Assembly (NCBI GenBank): GCA_009691315.1 | Contig: SICT01000034.1 | Coordinates: forward strand, 1 to 10,155 | DNA from: Candidatus Uhrbacteria bacterium | GTDB lineage: Bacteria; Patescibacteriota; Patescibacteriia; 2-12-FULL-60-25 | Direction of reading: 5' to 3' | Length of the DNA stretch: 10,155 nt | Shown: positions 1-6,322 of the stretch, one piece after another | How positions within the stretch are numbered: position 1 is the stretch's first letter | Layout of the letters: each line of letters opens with the position of its first letter | Translations under genes and position numbers: made by a program | Notes under the pieces: model-generated | Seen by the model: only the letters and a program-made list of their open reading frames with translations | What the model was told of the DNA's origin: nothing | The model's database searches: none

Positions 1-49
1 CCTAGGCTCGTTGACCCCACCACAACCCAACGCTTCGTCTACTCAACCC

Positions 50-56
50 AAGGAGG
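50..56 (+). promoter_or_regulatory. Shine-Dalgarno of the first gene
   Basis: AAGGAGG lies 8 bases before the ATG at 65. It fixes that ATG as the start in preference to the in-frame ATG at 11, which would add 18 low-complexity residues rich in Pro, Thr, Ser and Gln. Confidence 0.85.
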
Positions 57-64
57 ATCCACCA

Positions 65-685
65 ATGCGCGAACTCCAGAGCGGCATCTTCGAGACCACC
101 GAGACCCTGCCCCGCAGCCCGTCGGACATCGGACCGATTCACCCCTACTGCCTCGTCGGAAGGCTCCAGCGCGCAGAGCCGGAGGAGGCGGCGGCGCGCA
201 TCCTCACCTTCTCACAGAACCTGGGCCAGTGGGTCGGGGTGAGCTGGAAGCGCCTGGTCGAGCAGATGCACACGGACTACAAGCTTGACCGCGAAGGGAC
301 GGAGGCCCTGCGTGAGTACGACCGGCGATGCGACGTCCGGCAGCGTCACATCGTGCGGAGCAACCTCGCCCTGCTCCTTATCGCCGTGGCGTCGATCGGC
401 CTCGGCCTGGCGATCAACCCCATCGTAGGGGTCGCGTTCTGCTTCATCTTCGTCGCGCTCCACTGGAGCATCCTCGGCAAGATGACCCCGAAGAAGCCGG
501 TGGCGCCCGTGCGGCCCAACCTGCCCATGAGTGTGATCTACTTCATGGGGCCGCAGGCGGTCGTGAACGGCATCCACGAGCTGGTCAAGCTAGGGATGCT
601 CCGCACGGAGACGATCGGTGCGGGCGACGAGGAGCAGACGATCTTCTTCCCAACCGCCCAGCTCGTGACGCACCTCGCGGCCTGA
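65..685 (+). CDS. Unrecognised two-helix membrane protein, possible split winged helix
   Basis: I do not recognise this family. The start at 65 gives 206 residues. Residues about 40-70 are predicted helical (EEAAARILTFSQNLGQW, then VSWKRLVEQM). Residues 75-97 are charged. Residues about 98-137 form two hydrophobic helices with a short NP turn, that is a membrane hairpin. A basic, proline-rich linker follows (141-153). The C-terminus (about 155-206) reads like a recognition helix and wing: GPQAVVNGIHELVKLGMLR, then a beta-like TETI/TIFF pair. There is no signal peptide, and both ends are probably cytoplasmic. The gene is GC-rich, has a strong SD and stands alone, with its own terminator at 758-811. 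It may belong to an integrated element whose right end is near 1160. The coding call is firm; the function is unknown. Confidence 0.75.
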   Translation: MRELQSGIFETTETLPRSPSDIGPIHPYCLVGRLQRAEPEEAAARILTFSQNLGQWVGVSWKRLVEQMHTDYKLDREGTEALREYDRRCDVRQRHIVRSNLALLLIAVASIGLGLAINPIVGVAFCFIFVALHWSILGKMTPKKPVAPVRPNLPMSVIYFMGPQAVVNGIHELVKLGMLRTETIGAGDEEQTIFFPTAQLVTHLAA

Positions 686-757
686 ACCTTCCCACGCCTC
701 GCAATGAGGCCTTCGACAACGGTCGGAGTTCGGGACAACGAATCAGCTCTCTCAAGA

Positions 758-811
758 ACACACCCTAGAAGATGCACCTGCTCTTCGCTCTACGGGGTGT
801 GTCTTTTTTTT
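758..811 (+). terminator. Rho-independent terminator of the first gene
   Basis: ACACACCC (758-765) pairs with GGGTGTGT (795-802), and eight T follow after one C (804-811). A second small stem, GAAGA/TCTTC (768-772 with 782-786), can form inside the loop. It lies 73 bases after the stop at 685. Confidence 0.85.
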
Positions 812-1158
812 CATAAAATATCCAACACGAAACTCCCCCAATCAATGAATTTTATGTTCGCCCTTCCCTTTGTCGGTTGACGCCCGGTTGACATTCGTTA
901 GGTGAACTATCCTCCAGTTACCAACTACTAATGGAGTTAATATAAAATTCATAATAATTTTGATATCTCTGATTTTTATTCAAACAAAAAGGCAGGTGGA
1001 ACAATGCCACCCACCTTCATGCGTTGCCCACCGGTTGCCCAAAATGAGTTAGCTTGAGTTAATTCAAGCGACCAAGAGATAAATGAATAAGTTTGTTTTA
1101 TCGAGCATTTGATGCTCTCTTTGCATCCCACGACAACTTGGCTATACATCTTTAATTC
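812..1158. other. AT-rich non-coding stretch with short direct and inverted repeats
   Basis: No convincing gene is seen here on either strand. It holds three pairs of direct repeats: CGGTTGAC at 874-881 and 885-892, GTTGCCCA at 1023-1030 and 1034-1041, and TGAGTTA at 1045-1051 and 1055-1061. It also holds hairpins AGGTGG/CCACCT (994-999 with 1011-1016), GCTTGA/TCAAGC (1052-1057 with 1064-1069) and GAGCAT/ATGCTC (1103-1108 with 1112-1117). The base composition differs sharply from the gene to its left. Such repeats beside a tRNA fragment suggest the end of an integrated element, but no integrase gene is in view. Confidence 0.5.
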
Positions 1159-1180
1159 GGTTCGAATCCTTGCCTACCCA
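1159..1180 (+). repeat. tRNA 3'-end fragment, candidate attachment site
   Basis: The stretch reads as a tRNA 3' end: GG, T-loop TTCGAAT (1161-1167), T-stem strand CCTTG (1168-1172), acceptor strand CCTACCC (1173-1179) and discriminator A (1180), with no encoded CCA. The bases before the T-loop (TTCGG) cannot complete the T-stem, which would need CAAGG. No matching acceptor strand GGGTAGG lies within 100 bases upstream, so this is not a complete tRNA gene. Such fragments are left at the far end of elements that integrate into tRNA genes. By orientation, the intact tRNA and the element would lie to the left. Confidence 0.5.
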
Positions 1181-1183
1181 AAT

Positions 1184-1211
1184 AAAAAACTTCTCGAAAG
1201 AGGAGTTTTTT
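1184..1211. terminator. Hairpin terminator behind the tRNA fragment
   Basis: AAAAAACTTCTC (1184-1195) and GAGGAGTTTTTT (1200-1211) form a 12-bp stem with one T-G wobble, closed by a GAAA tetraloop. The A-tract and T-tract make it able to end transcripts in either direction. It sits 3 bases after the tRNA fragment, as a tRNA terminator would, and 17 bases before the kinase start at 1229. Confidence 0.75.
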
Positions 1212-1228
1212 ATTATGATGGTCTTCTT

Positions 1229-2221
1229 ATGCCCTCCTTTTTATTGCCTACTGAACTCCAACCCGTTCTGCAAGATTTTTTTGGTAAGAAAAAAATTAAG
1301 ACAAAAATTTTACGCGGTGGTTTATTAAATCAGAATGAATGGCTCTCAGTGGATGGAGAAAAATATGTCTTGAAAATTTATCGGTTGGAGATGACGGAAG
1401 AAAAAGTAAAAGAAACACATCGCCTGATGAAATTCGTTGCAAATCATGACATACCCGTCTCCCTGCCAATCAAGACCGTGATGTCCGATGGGTACGTGAT
1501 TGCACTCTACCCATTTATTTCTGGTGAACATCCGCTACGCTACAAAAACACGCATATACGGATGCACAAGATGGGAATGATGCTGGGGAAAATTCATTCC
1601 ATGCTCGATACTTTTTCCTTTAAAGGTAAGAAACCTGTCTATAAAAAACTTTGTTCTTGGCGAGCGGATTATGCGCTCGATCGAATTCGTGGCTTTCGTC
1701 AGGCGCTGTTCGATCATCCAGCCTCTTTCAGAAAAGAACTAACAAAGATTCTAGATGTCCATGAACAAACAATCTTGCAACAAAACTGGAGTATGAAAGG
1801 ATTTGATCATCTCCCAATCCGTTTAAATGAAGGAGATTTTCATACAAAAAACATTCTGATGCACGGCTCGCAAATCACTGCCGTATTAGACTGGGAAAAG
1901 GCCGAATGGGGATTTCGTGGGTTTGAGGTCATGCGCTCAACGATTTTTAACTGCCGTAAATCAGCTACAGAATTAAGCTGGCCTCACATCAAATCATATT
2001 TACAAGGCTATAAAATATTTGGAAGATTGAATGATCTTGAGCGTGAACTCGCCTTTGAGTGCGGTTATCGCAATATGGTCTTTAGCTTTTGGGCGATCGA
2101 GCAATATCTACTGGGAGATAAACGTTTTCGAGATCACATCATTCGTCGCATCTCTTCAATAAAAACTCTCACCAAACATCGCACCGAGTACGCTAAACGG
2201 ATTCCTGAATTATTAAGATAA
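1229..2221 (+). CDS. APH/CotS-family phosphotransferase
   Basis: This is a small-molecule kinase of the aminoglycoside phosphotransferase fold (also used by choline and homoserine kinases), probably cytoplasmic. Starting at 1229 it has 330 residues. The N-lobe shows a glycine loop (LRGGLLNQN, residues about 28-36) and the ATP-binding Lys49 in KYVLKIY. The C-lobe carries the catalytic loop NEGDFHTKNIL with Asp203, His205 and Asn208, and the metal-binding Asp221 in AVLDWEKAEWG. All key residues are present. Its substrate cannot be told from sequence. The frame stays open back to a TTG at 1109, but that would translate the tRNA fragment and terminator, so 1229 is preferred. There is no clear SD. 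A TATTAT at 1211-1216 could be a -10 giving a near-leaderless mRNA. The gene is AT-rich and stands alone. Confidence 0.85.
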   Translation: MPSFLLPTELQPVLQDFFGKKKIKTKILRGGLLNQNEWLSVDGEKYVLKIYRLEMTEEKVKETHRLMKFVANHDIPVSLPIKTVMSDGYVIALYPFISGEHPLRYKNTHIRMHKMGMMLGKIHSMLDTFSFKGKKPVYKKLCSWRADYALDRIRGFRQALFDHPASFRKELTKILDVHEQTILQQNWSMKGFDHLPIRLNEGDFHTKNILMHGSQITAVLDWEKAEWGFRGFEVMRSTIFNCRKSATELSWPHIKSYLQGYKIFGRLNDLERELAFECGYRNMVFSFWAIEQYLLGDKRFRDHIIRRISSIKTLTKHRTEYAKRIPELLR

Positions 2222-2258
2222 AATCTTCTTTGCCTCCACTGCATCGAACGACTGCAAT

Positions 2259-2290
2259 AAAAAAATCCGCAGGTCAAAAGACGATGCGGA
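2259..2290 (-). terminator. Rho-independent terminator of mtlD
   Basis: Read on the minus strand, TCCGCA and TGCGGA (2285-2290 and 2266-2271) pair, with an inner GTC/GAC stem and a four-base loop, followed by seven T (2265-2259). It begins 3 bases after the mtlD stop. Its distal half is part of the direct repeat found again at 3492-3507. Confidence 0.8.
2260..2275. repeat. 16-bp direct repeat, left copy
   Basis: AAAAAATCCGCAGGTC occurs here, inside the mtlD terminator, and identically at 3492-3507 just upstream of the same gene. The two copies bracket mtlD, 1232 bases apart start to start. Confidence 0.9.
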
Positions 2291-2293
2291 AAA

Positions 2294-3445
2294 CTAGAGT
2301 TGACGGTACAAAGCGGTCGCGTGTATGAGTTGCGCGAGGGCGTGGTCATGCTCGACTCCGGATACGCGGTGCAACGCTTCCTTGAGTCCGAGCTCAGCAA
2401 CCATGACTTGAAGTGCTTGGGCATCTCGATCCTCTGAGCAATCAAAGGCAAGGGCAGCGGCAACTCCGGTCGCAAGATGCGCAGGGATATGTCCAAGTTC
2501 AATCGCCTTGAGAGCTGGTGCGACGAGACGATCGTTGGATCCAAGCTTGCGTTTTGGTTCTCGACCGACACGGATAACCGTATCAGCAAGAGCTGGGTTC
2601 TCCAAGCGCTGAATAACTTTGGCGGCGTATTGAGCCTGTTCTGTCGCCGAGATTCCATAGGAAGCGACGATCACTCGCGAAACTTCGCTGAGCGCTCCTT
2701 CGAGCAGGACTCGGATCGTTTCATCCTGCATCGCCTGATGAATAAACATCCGCTCACGCAGATATCCATAATATCCGACAATCGCATGCGCCATGTTAAG
2801 CGTAAACAACTTTTGCGCGAGTACACTCTCGAGACCTTCACGGAACTCGGCACCGTCGATCAGCGGGAGTATCTGCAAATGGGAGGAGTCGATTGCCCAT
2901 TGGCAGTACTCCTCGACCGTAACGGCCAGCGGATGGCCTTCAGCTTCTTGCGCGGCGTTGGGCACGATGCGATCGACTACGCAATCCGGAAATACGGCGG
3001 CGCGAAGCCAGGACGAGGCATCTAACGGAGCGATCTGTCGCACCAGATCTGCCAGATAACTGGAGTTGCCCAGCACATTCTCACAAGCAACCACGATCAC
3101 GGGAACCGTATCGTGCCGACGAAGACGCATCCCATCCAGGATGAGTGGCGCAATGTGGACGAGGGCGGATTTGCCGACCGCTGTCGTGACAACATCTGCC
3201 TCAGCGATCGCTTCCGCAACCGACTGTCGGTCCTCTACATGTAACGCTTTCACCCCATCAACCCATTCCCGATGCATACCGTGGGTATCTCCCACAATGC
3301 ACACCGGATATCGGCCTAAAGCGTTCAGCAGACGCACCACTTCTGCATTCACGTCCACGAACGTGACATCATAACCAGAGCGACAAAGCAGAAGACCAAT
3401 AAATCCTCGGCCAATATTCCCCGCACCAAAATGAACAGCTTTCAC
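2294..3445 (-). CDS. mtlD: Mannitol-1-phosphate 5-dehydrogenase
   Basis: The enzyme interconverts mannitol-1-phosphate and fructose-6-phosphate with NAD(H) in the cytoplasm (EC 1.1.1.17). It has 383 residues; the E. coli enzyme has about 382. The N-terminal NAD-binding fold opens with FGAGNIGRGFIG (residues 6-17). DCVVDRIVP follows near 154-162. The polyol long-chain dehydrogenase catalytic set lies in KLFTLNMAH: Lys212, Asn217, His220. A further family match is NPALADTVIRVGREPKRKL. The GTG start at 3445 is chosen because an SD, AGGAGGT, lies 5 bases upstream and the protein then begins VKAVHFGAGN, as family members do; a longer frame from 3493 would add 16 unlike residues. It is GC-rich, single, and transcribed away from 3592-4170. 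No mannitol PTS, regulator or phosphatase is adjacent, so synthesis of mannitol-1-phosphate is as likely as mannitol use. Confidence 0.95.
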   Translation of the reverse strand: MKAVHFGAGNIGRGFIGLLLCRSGYDVTFVDVNAEVVRLLNALGRYPVCIVGDTHGMHREWVDGVKALHVEDRQSVAEAIAEADVVTTAVGKSALVHIAPLILDGMRLRRHDTVPVIVVACENVLGNSSYLADLVRQIAPLDASSWLRAAVFPDCVVDRIVPNAAQEAEGHPLAVTVEEYCQWAIDSSHLQILPLIDGAEFREGLESVLAQKLFTLNMAHAIVGYYGYLRERMFIHQAMQDETIRVLLEGALSEVSRVIVASYGISATEQAQYAAKVIQRLENPALADTVIRVGREPKRKLGSNDRLVAPALKAIELGHIPAHLATGVAAALAFDCSEDRDAQALQVMVAELGLKEALHRVSGVEHDHALAQLIHATALYRQL

Positions 3446-3450
3446 AGGAC

Positions 3451-3457
3451 ACCTCCT
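3451..3457 (-). promoter_or_regulatory. Shine-Dalgarno deciding the mtlD GTG start
   Basis: On the minus strand AGGAGGT precedes GTG (3445-3443) by 5 bases. This supports the GTG over upstream candidates. Confidence 0.8.
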
Positions 3458-3491
3458 CAATTGGAACTTAACACATGAATGAAAACCAATC

Positions 3492-3507
3492 AAAAAATCC
3501 GCAGGTC
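3492..3507. repeat. 16-bp direct repeat, right copy
   Basis: AAAAAATCCGCAGGTC is identical to 2260-2275. Here it is only the T-tract half of a terminator when read on the minus strand; the matching TCCGC arm is missing, so it cannot fold as the left copy does. Confidence 0.9.
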
Positions 3508-3519
3508 GGGAAATCGCTA

Positions 3520-3548
3520 TTGACCCCCATGTTATTTCACGTTATAGT
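3520..3548 (+). promoter_or_regulatory. Sigma-70-type promoter of the 192-residue gene
   Basis: TTGACC (3520-3525) and TATAGT (3543-3548) are separated by exactly 17 bases. Transcription would start near 3555, leaving a leader of about 37 bases that contains the SD AAGGAG at 3581-3586. Confidence 0.75.
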
Positions 3549-3591
3549 CTTGTCCCCGAAGTAAAAAGTACCTTTCTTCCAAGGAGAGCGC

Positions 3592-4170
3592 GTGGATATT
3601 CATCCGGGTCTTCGTGTCCTTGTCCGTCACAAAGGCGGACTCCGTCCCGAGCATCGCACCAAAAATTCCAAGCCGAATGAGGTCATGGTCGAAGGGCCTG
3701 CCTGTCAGGCATTCAGTCTGGTCATGCATAACGGAAGCGACGAAAAGATCGTGGTCTTCCCTCTCATGGGACGCCATTTCCTAAACACTCGTCATCAATT
3801 GCGGGAGACGGATTGGGGTTATCCGATCGCTCCGCGCGGGCAACTTGAACTGTCACGCTGGGGTGACCAAGTCTGCGGGATGGATCTCGAATTTTGTACG
3901 CTACCAGGGGAAGCTGCAGGGGCCACTCTTGGGGAAGATGCTCACAGGACGATCGACATCCTAGTGTTCAGCAAGCTTCCTCCGCAGTCAAACGCATGGC
4001 TCATCCGGGATCTCAAACAAGCCCGTGACCAACAGGGTGGTGTCTACTCTCACGGACGCATCCTATGTCGCTCAACCCAGGAACTGGCTCGACTGAACGT
4101 TCAGCCGATCCAGCCCAAGGGCTACCTCTTCAATTCCCGGCGCCCACCTGCGCTGGAGATCACTTTCTAA
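3592..4170 (+). CDS. Unrecognised 192-residue soluble protein
   Basis: I do not recognise this family. The GTG start at 3592 is fixed by AAGGAG (3581-3586), 5 bases upstream. The protein has no signal peptide and no membrane segment. It looks beta-rich in its first two thirds, with short strands such as GLRVLVRHKGG, QAFSLVMHNG and KIVVFPLMGRHF, and more turn-rich or helical after WLIRDLKQARDQ. Four cysteines (Cys39, two in QVCGMDLEFC, one in ILCRS) are not in a clear metal-binding pattern. It has its own promoter (3520-3548) and terminator (4192-4219), so it is a single-gene unit. It is GC-rich like mtlD, which is divergent from it. Coding status is well supported; the function is unknown. 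Confidence 0.8.
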   Translation: MDIHPGLRVLVRHKGGLRPEHRTKNSKPNEVMVEGPACQAFSLVMHNGSDEKIVVFPLMGRHFLNTRHQLRETDWGYPIAPRGQLELSRWGDQVCGMDLEFCTLPGEAAGATLGEDAHRTIDILVFSKLPPQSNAWLIRDLKQARDQQGGVYSHGRILCRSTQELARLNVQPIQPKGYLFNSRRPPALEITF

Positions 4171-4191
4171 TCAGCTCTTTCTTTCTCTCTG

Positions 4192-4219
4192 TCCCGATTT
4201 TTACATCGGGAATTTTTTT
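4192..4219 (+). terminator. Rho-independent terminator of the 192-residue gene
   Basis: TCCCGAT (4192-4198) pairs with ATCGGGA (4205-4211) around a six-base loop, followed by A and seven T (4213-4219). There is no T-tract on the minus strand, so it serves the plus-strand gene. Confidence 0.9.
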
Positions 4220-4221
4220 AT

Positions 4222-4238
4222 CCTGAGCTTATCGAAGG
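4222..4238. repeat. Short REP-like motif
   Basis: CCTGAGCTTATCGAAGG differs by one base from CCTGAGCTTGTCGAAGG, a motif I know as dispersed between genes in many bacterial genomes. It lies 1 base past the cyclase stop, between two converging genes. Outer bases ATCCT/AGGAT can pair. Only one copy is in view. Confidence 0.4.
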
Positions 4239-4239
4239 A

Positions 4240-6237
4240 TTATTTTTTGGTCATCACCCACACTCCTGTCCAAGGCGCCGGCGGTGGATTATCAATAAAG
4301 AATTTGGCCCGCTCCATCAAAAGTTTGGTCGGTGCATCTTGTGGCATAATCTGTAAAATAATTGATCCTTCTTTCAAGACATCCTCAAAGCGAGCAGTGA
4401 GATATGATTCAAACAATTGTTCAGACTTAGTGGCAAGCGCAAGTTCTTCTTCTGTTGCCTGAGATCGTTCGCCCAAAACTTCAAAAATCCGAATCGGTTC
4501 TTTTTTCCCTTTCACCGCAACTTGATCAAGAATGCGCAACACGAATTGATCATCGAGTTCACGCTTAACCGCATCTGTGATAATAATTTCCACCCCATAT
4601 TCCTTGCACAAACTCTCCACACGACTGCCTAAATTCACCGTGTCGCCAATCACCGTGTAATCATAACGCATTTCAGCTCCGATATTCCCGACCACCATAT
4701 CACCCGTATTCATTCCAATACCAACTTTGAGCTCAATACCAGATGGAAAGGCTCCCGTCTTATTTAATTCTCGCAAACGCGCACGCATCTTGACCGCTGT
4801 TCGTACCGCCCGCACCGCGTGATCCAATTGCTCAAAGGGCGCATTCCAAAAAGCCATGACCGCATCACCGATATATTTATCCAACACCCCTTCTTGTTCA
4901 AACACCAAACGTGTCATGGCATCTAAATAGGTATTTAAAACAGTGACAAGTTTTTCAGGAGACAATCCCTCAGACAAAGTTGTGAATCCACGCAAATCGG
5001 AAAATAAAACCGTCATGTGCCGCCGCTCACCACCTTGTTTCAGCTTACTCGGATCACGCAAAACAGATTCAACCACCGTCGGAGAAACATAACGCGAAAA
5101 GGTCGTGCGTAATTCACTTCTAGCTTGCTCAGTCGCTAACCAACGTTCCAAAAGCAGAGCGGCATAGAGAATAAAAATGGTGATGGTCGGCCAAACAACA
5201 TCAAACACCAAACCATAATCAAAAGCGACAAAAGCAAAAATGAGCCAAGCCAACCATAAGCCGATTCCGACCCAGACAACACGCTTCCGAGCCAGTCCAT
5301 AAGCAATCCACCAACCGAGAAATAAAGCGAGAATAATTAAAAATAACGCTTCAATCCAACGTGGAGCAAATACAAGCCAATGACGAGACAAGAGGGTGTC
5401 GAGAATAGAGGCATGAATTTCAACGCCGCTCATCGGTGTGCCACTGGAAGTCGGTACTTCTTGCTGGTCATGCAGATCCGATGCCGTAGCTCCCACCAGA
5501 ACGATTGCATCTTTAAGAGAAGCTACACTAATTTTCCCTTGCAAAAGATCGCCGGCGGAAATGATACGAAAAGCCTGACGAGGGGCATCAGGATAATTAA
5601 TGATTAATCGTCCGCGTTTATCAAAAGGGATGTCGCTCGATTGTGGCAGTTCCTGAACTGCACCAGCAAGAGAGGCAATCTCATAGGCAAAAGCGGGCAC
5701 GGTCGAGCGCGGAGCTTGAACGGTGAGGGGGACAAAACGCACGACTCCATCAGAATCAAGAGGGGTATTCGTATGTCCAACTCCACGCGCCGCGCTCTGA
5801 ATCAGAGTGATTGGTTGGACGATCGACTTGGGATCGTACATGAAAAAATTTGAACTGGATTTAAGAGACAATTCGATTGGCAAAATCACGTTCCCAGCTT
5901 TCTTAATCGCATCAGCCAAAGCTTGATCACGTGCCGCTTCCGTAGCTTCTGGAAAATTCACATCATAACCAATGACCTTCACTCCGGCTTGAGCGAGCGT
6001 ATCGATCAGTTTGGCATGCACATCACGCGGCCAAGGCCAGCGACCAATGCGGGCAAGCGAAGCATCATCAATCCCCACAATCACAATACGAGCATCCGCC
6101 TTACGCTCTAAGAAAAAACGATCTGTTGCCTGAGCGCTCCAGGAAGAAAAAGCTCCACTTAAAAAACCAATGGCCCCAAGCAGACCAATCACTCCCCCAA
6201 GCAAAGTCGAACGATAGGTGCGAAGAAATTTTTTCAT
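4240..6237 (-). CDS. CHASE2-domain membrane adenylate cyclase (class III)
   Basis: This is a membrane sensor that should make cAMP from ATP. Its 665 residues begin with one membrane helix (about 11-30). An extracytoplasmic CHASE2 domain follows (about 35-285), shown by VIVGIDDASLARIGRWPWPR, GYDVNFPE, LDSDGVVRFVPL and SGVEIHASILDTLL. Three membrane helices come next (about 295-315, 319-340, 344-364), then the class III cyclase domain (about 400-590). Metal-binding Asp414 (FSDLRGF) and Asp458 (YIGDAV) are present, as are Lys454 for adenine, Thr528 in YTVIGD, Asn535 and Arg539. Lys plus Thr, in place of Lys plus Asp, marks the class IIIb type, some members of which respond to bicarbonate. The C-terminal tail (590-665) is the usual family extension. 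It stands alone, lacks an SD, and has a promoter at 6264-6272. Confidence 0.93.
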   Translation of the reverse strand: MKKFLRTYRSTLLGGVIGLLGAIGFLSGAFSSWSAQATDRFFLERKADARIVIVGIDDASLARIGRWPWPRDVHAKLIDTLAQAGVKVIGYDVNFPEATEAARDQALADAIKKAGNVILPIELSLKSSSNFFMYDPKSIVQPITLIQSAARGVGHTNTPLDSDGVVRFVPLTVQAPRSTVPAFAYEIASLAGAVQELPQSSDIPFDKRGRLIINYPDAPRQAFRIISAGDLLQGKISVASLKDAIVLVGATASDLHDQQEVPTSSGTPMSGVEIHASILDTLLSRHWLVFAPRWIEALFLIILALFLGWWIAYGLARKRVVWVGIGLWLAWLIFAFVAFDYGLVFDVVWPTITIFILYAALLLERWLATEQARSELRTTFSRYVSPTVVESVLRDPSKLKQGGERRHMTVLFSDLRGFTTLSEGLSPEKLVTVLNTYLDAMTRLVFEQEGVLDKYIGDAVMAFWNAPFEQLDHAVRAVRTAVKMRARLRELNKTGAFPSGIELKVGIGMNTGDMVVGNIGAEMRYDYTVIGDTVNLGSRVESLCKEYGVEIIITDAVKRELDDQFVLRILDQVAVKGKKEPIRIFEVLGERSQATEEELALATKSEQLFESYLTARFEDVLKEGSIILQIMPQDAPTKLLMERAKFFIDNPPPAPWTGVWVMTKK

Positions 6238-6263
6238 ACCATACAGCTTGTCTTTTTTTGTCG

Positions 6264-6272
6264 ATTATAGCA
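6264..6272 (-). promoter_or_regulatory. Extended -10 promoter of the cyclase gene
   Basis: On the minus strand TGCTATAAT is a perfect extended -10 element; TATAAT is at 6269-6264. No good -35 is seen at 16-18 bases, which extended -10 promoters do not need. The leader would be about 20 bases, with no SD. Confidence 0.6.
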
Positions 6273-6281
6273 AGCTACCGA

Positions 6282-6309
6282 CGGAAAGTTCCGGCACTGG
6301 GTCGGAACT
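6282..6309 (+). promoter_or_regulatory. Possible leader hairpins upstream of pyrF
   Basis: AGTTCCG (6287-6293) pairs with CGGAACT (6303-6309) around a nine-base loop. The same TTCCG can instead pair with CGGA(A) at 6282-6286, so two stems compete. ACTGGGT also occurs twice in direct repeat (6296-6302, 6307-6313). There is no T-tract, so this is not a terminator. A regulatory role is a guess from position. Confidence 0.3.
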
Positions 6310-6322
6310 GGGTACATGAAAC

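Noticed and set aside
1085..1180. A complete tRNA gene
   Set aside because: Only the 3' third is present; no GGGTAGG acceptor strand, D-arm or anticodon arm can be found, and the T-stem is broken.
1109..1228. Upstream extension of the kinase to a TTG at 1109
   Set aside because: The extra 40 residues would translate the tRNA fragment and the hairpin terminator, match no kinase N-terminus and have no SD.
2477..3025. Long plus-strand frame opposite mtlD
   Set aside because: It is the antisense shadow of a GC-rich real gene; its sequence shows no family features and it lacks an SD.
3446..3491. Promoter for mtlD (TTGATT, 17 bases, TAAGTT on the minus strand)
   Set aside because: The -10 matches the consensus at only three of six positions, too weak to list as a feature.
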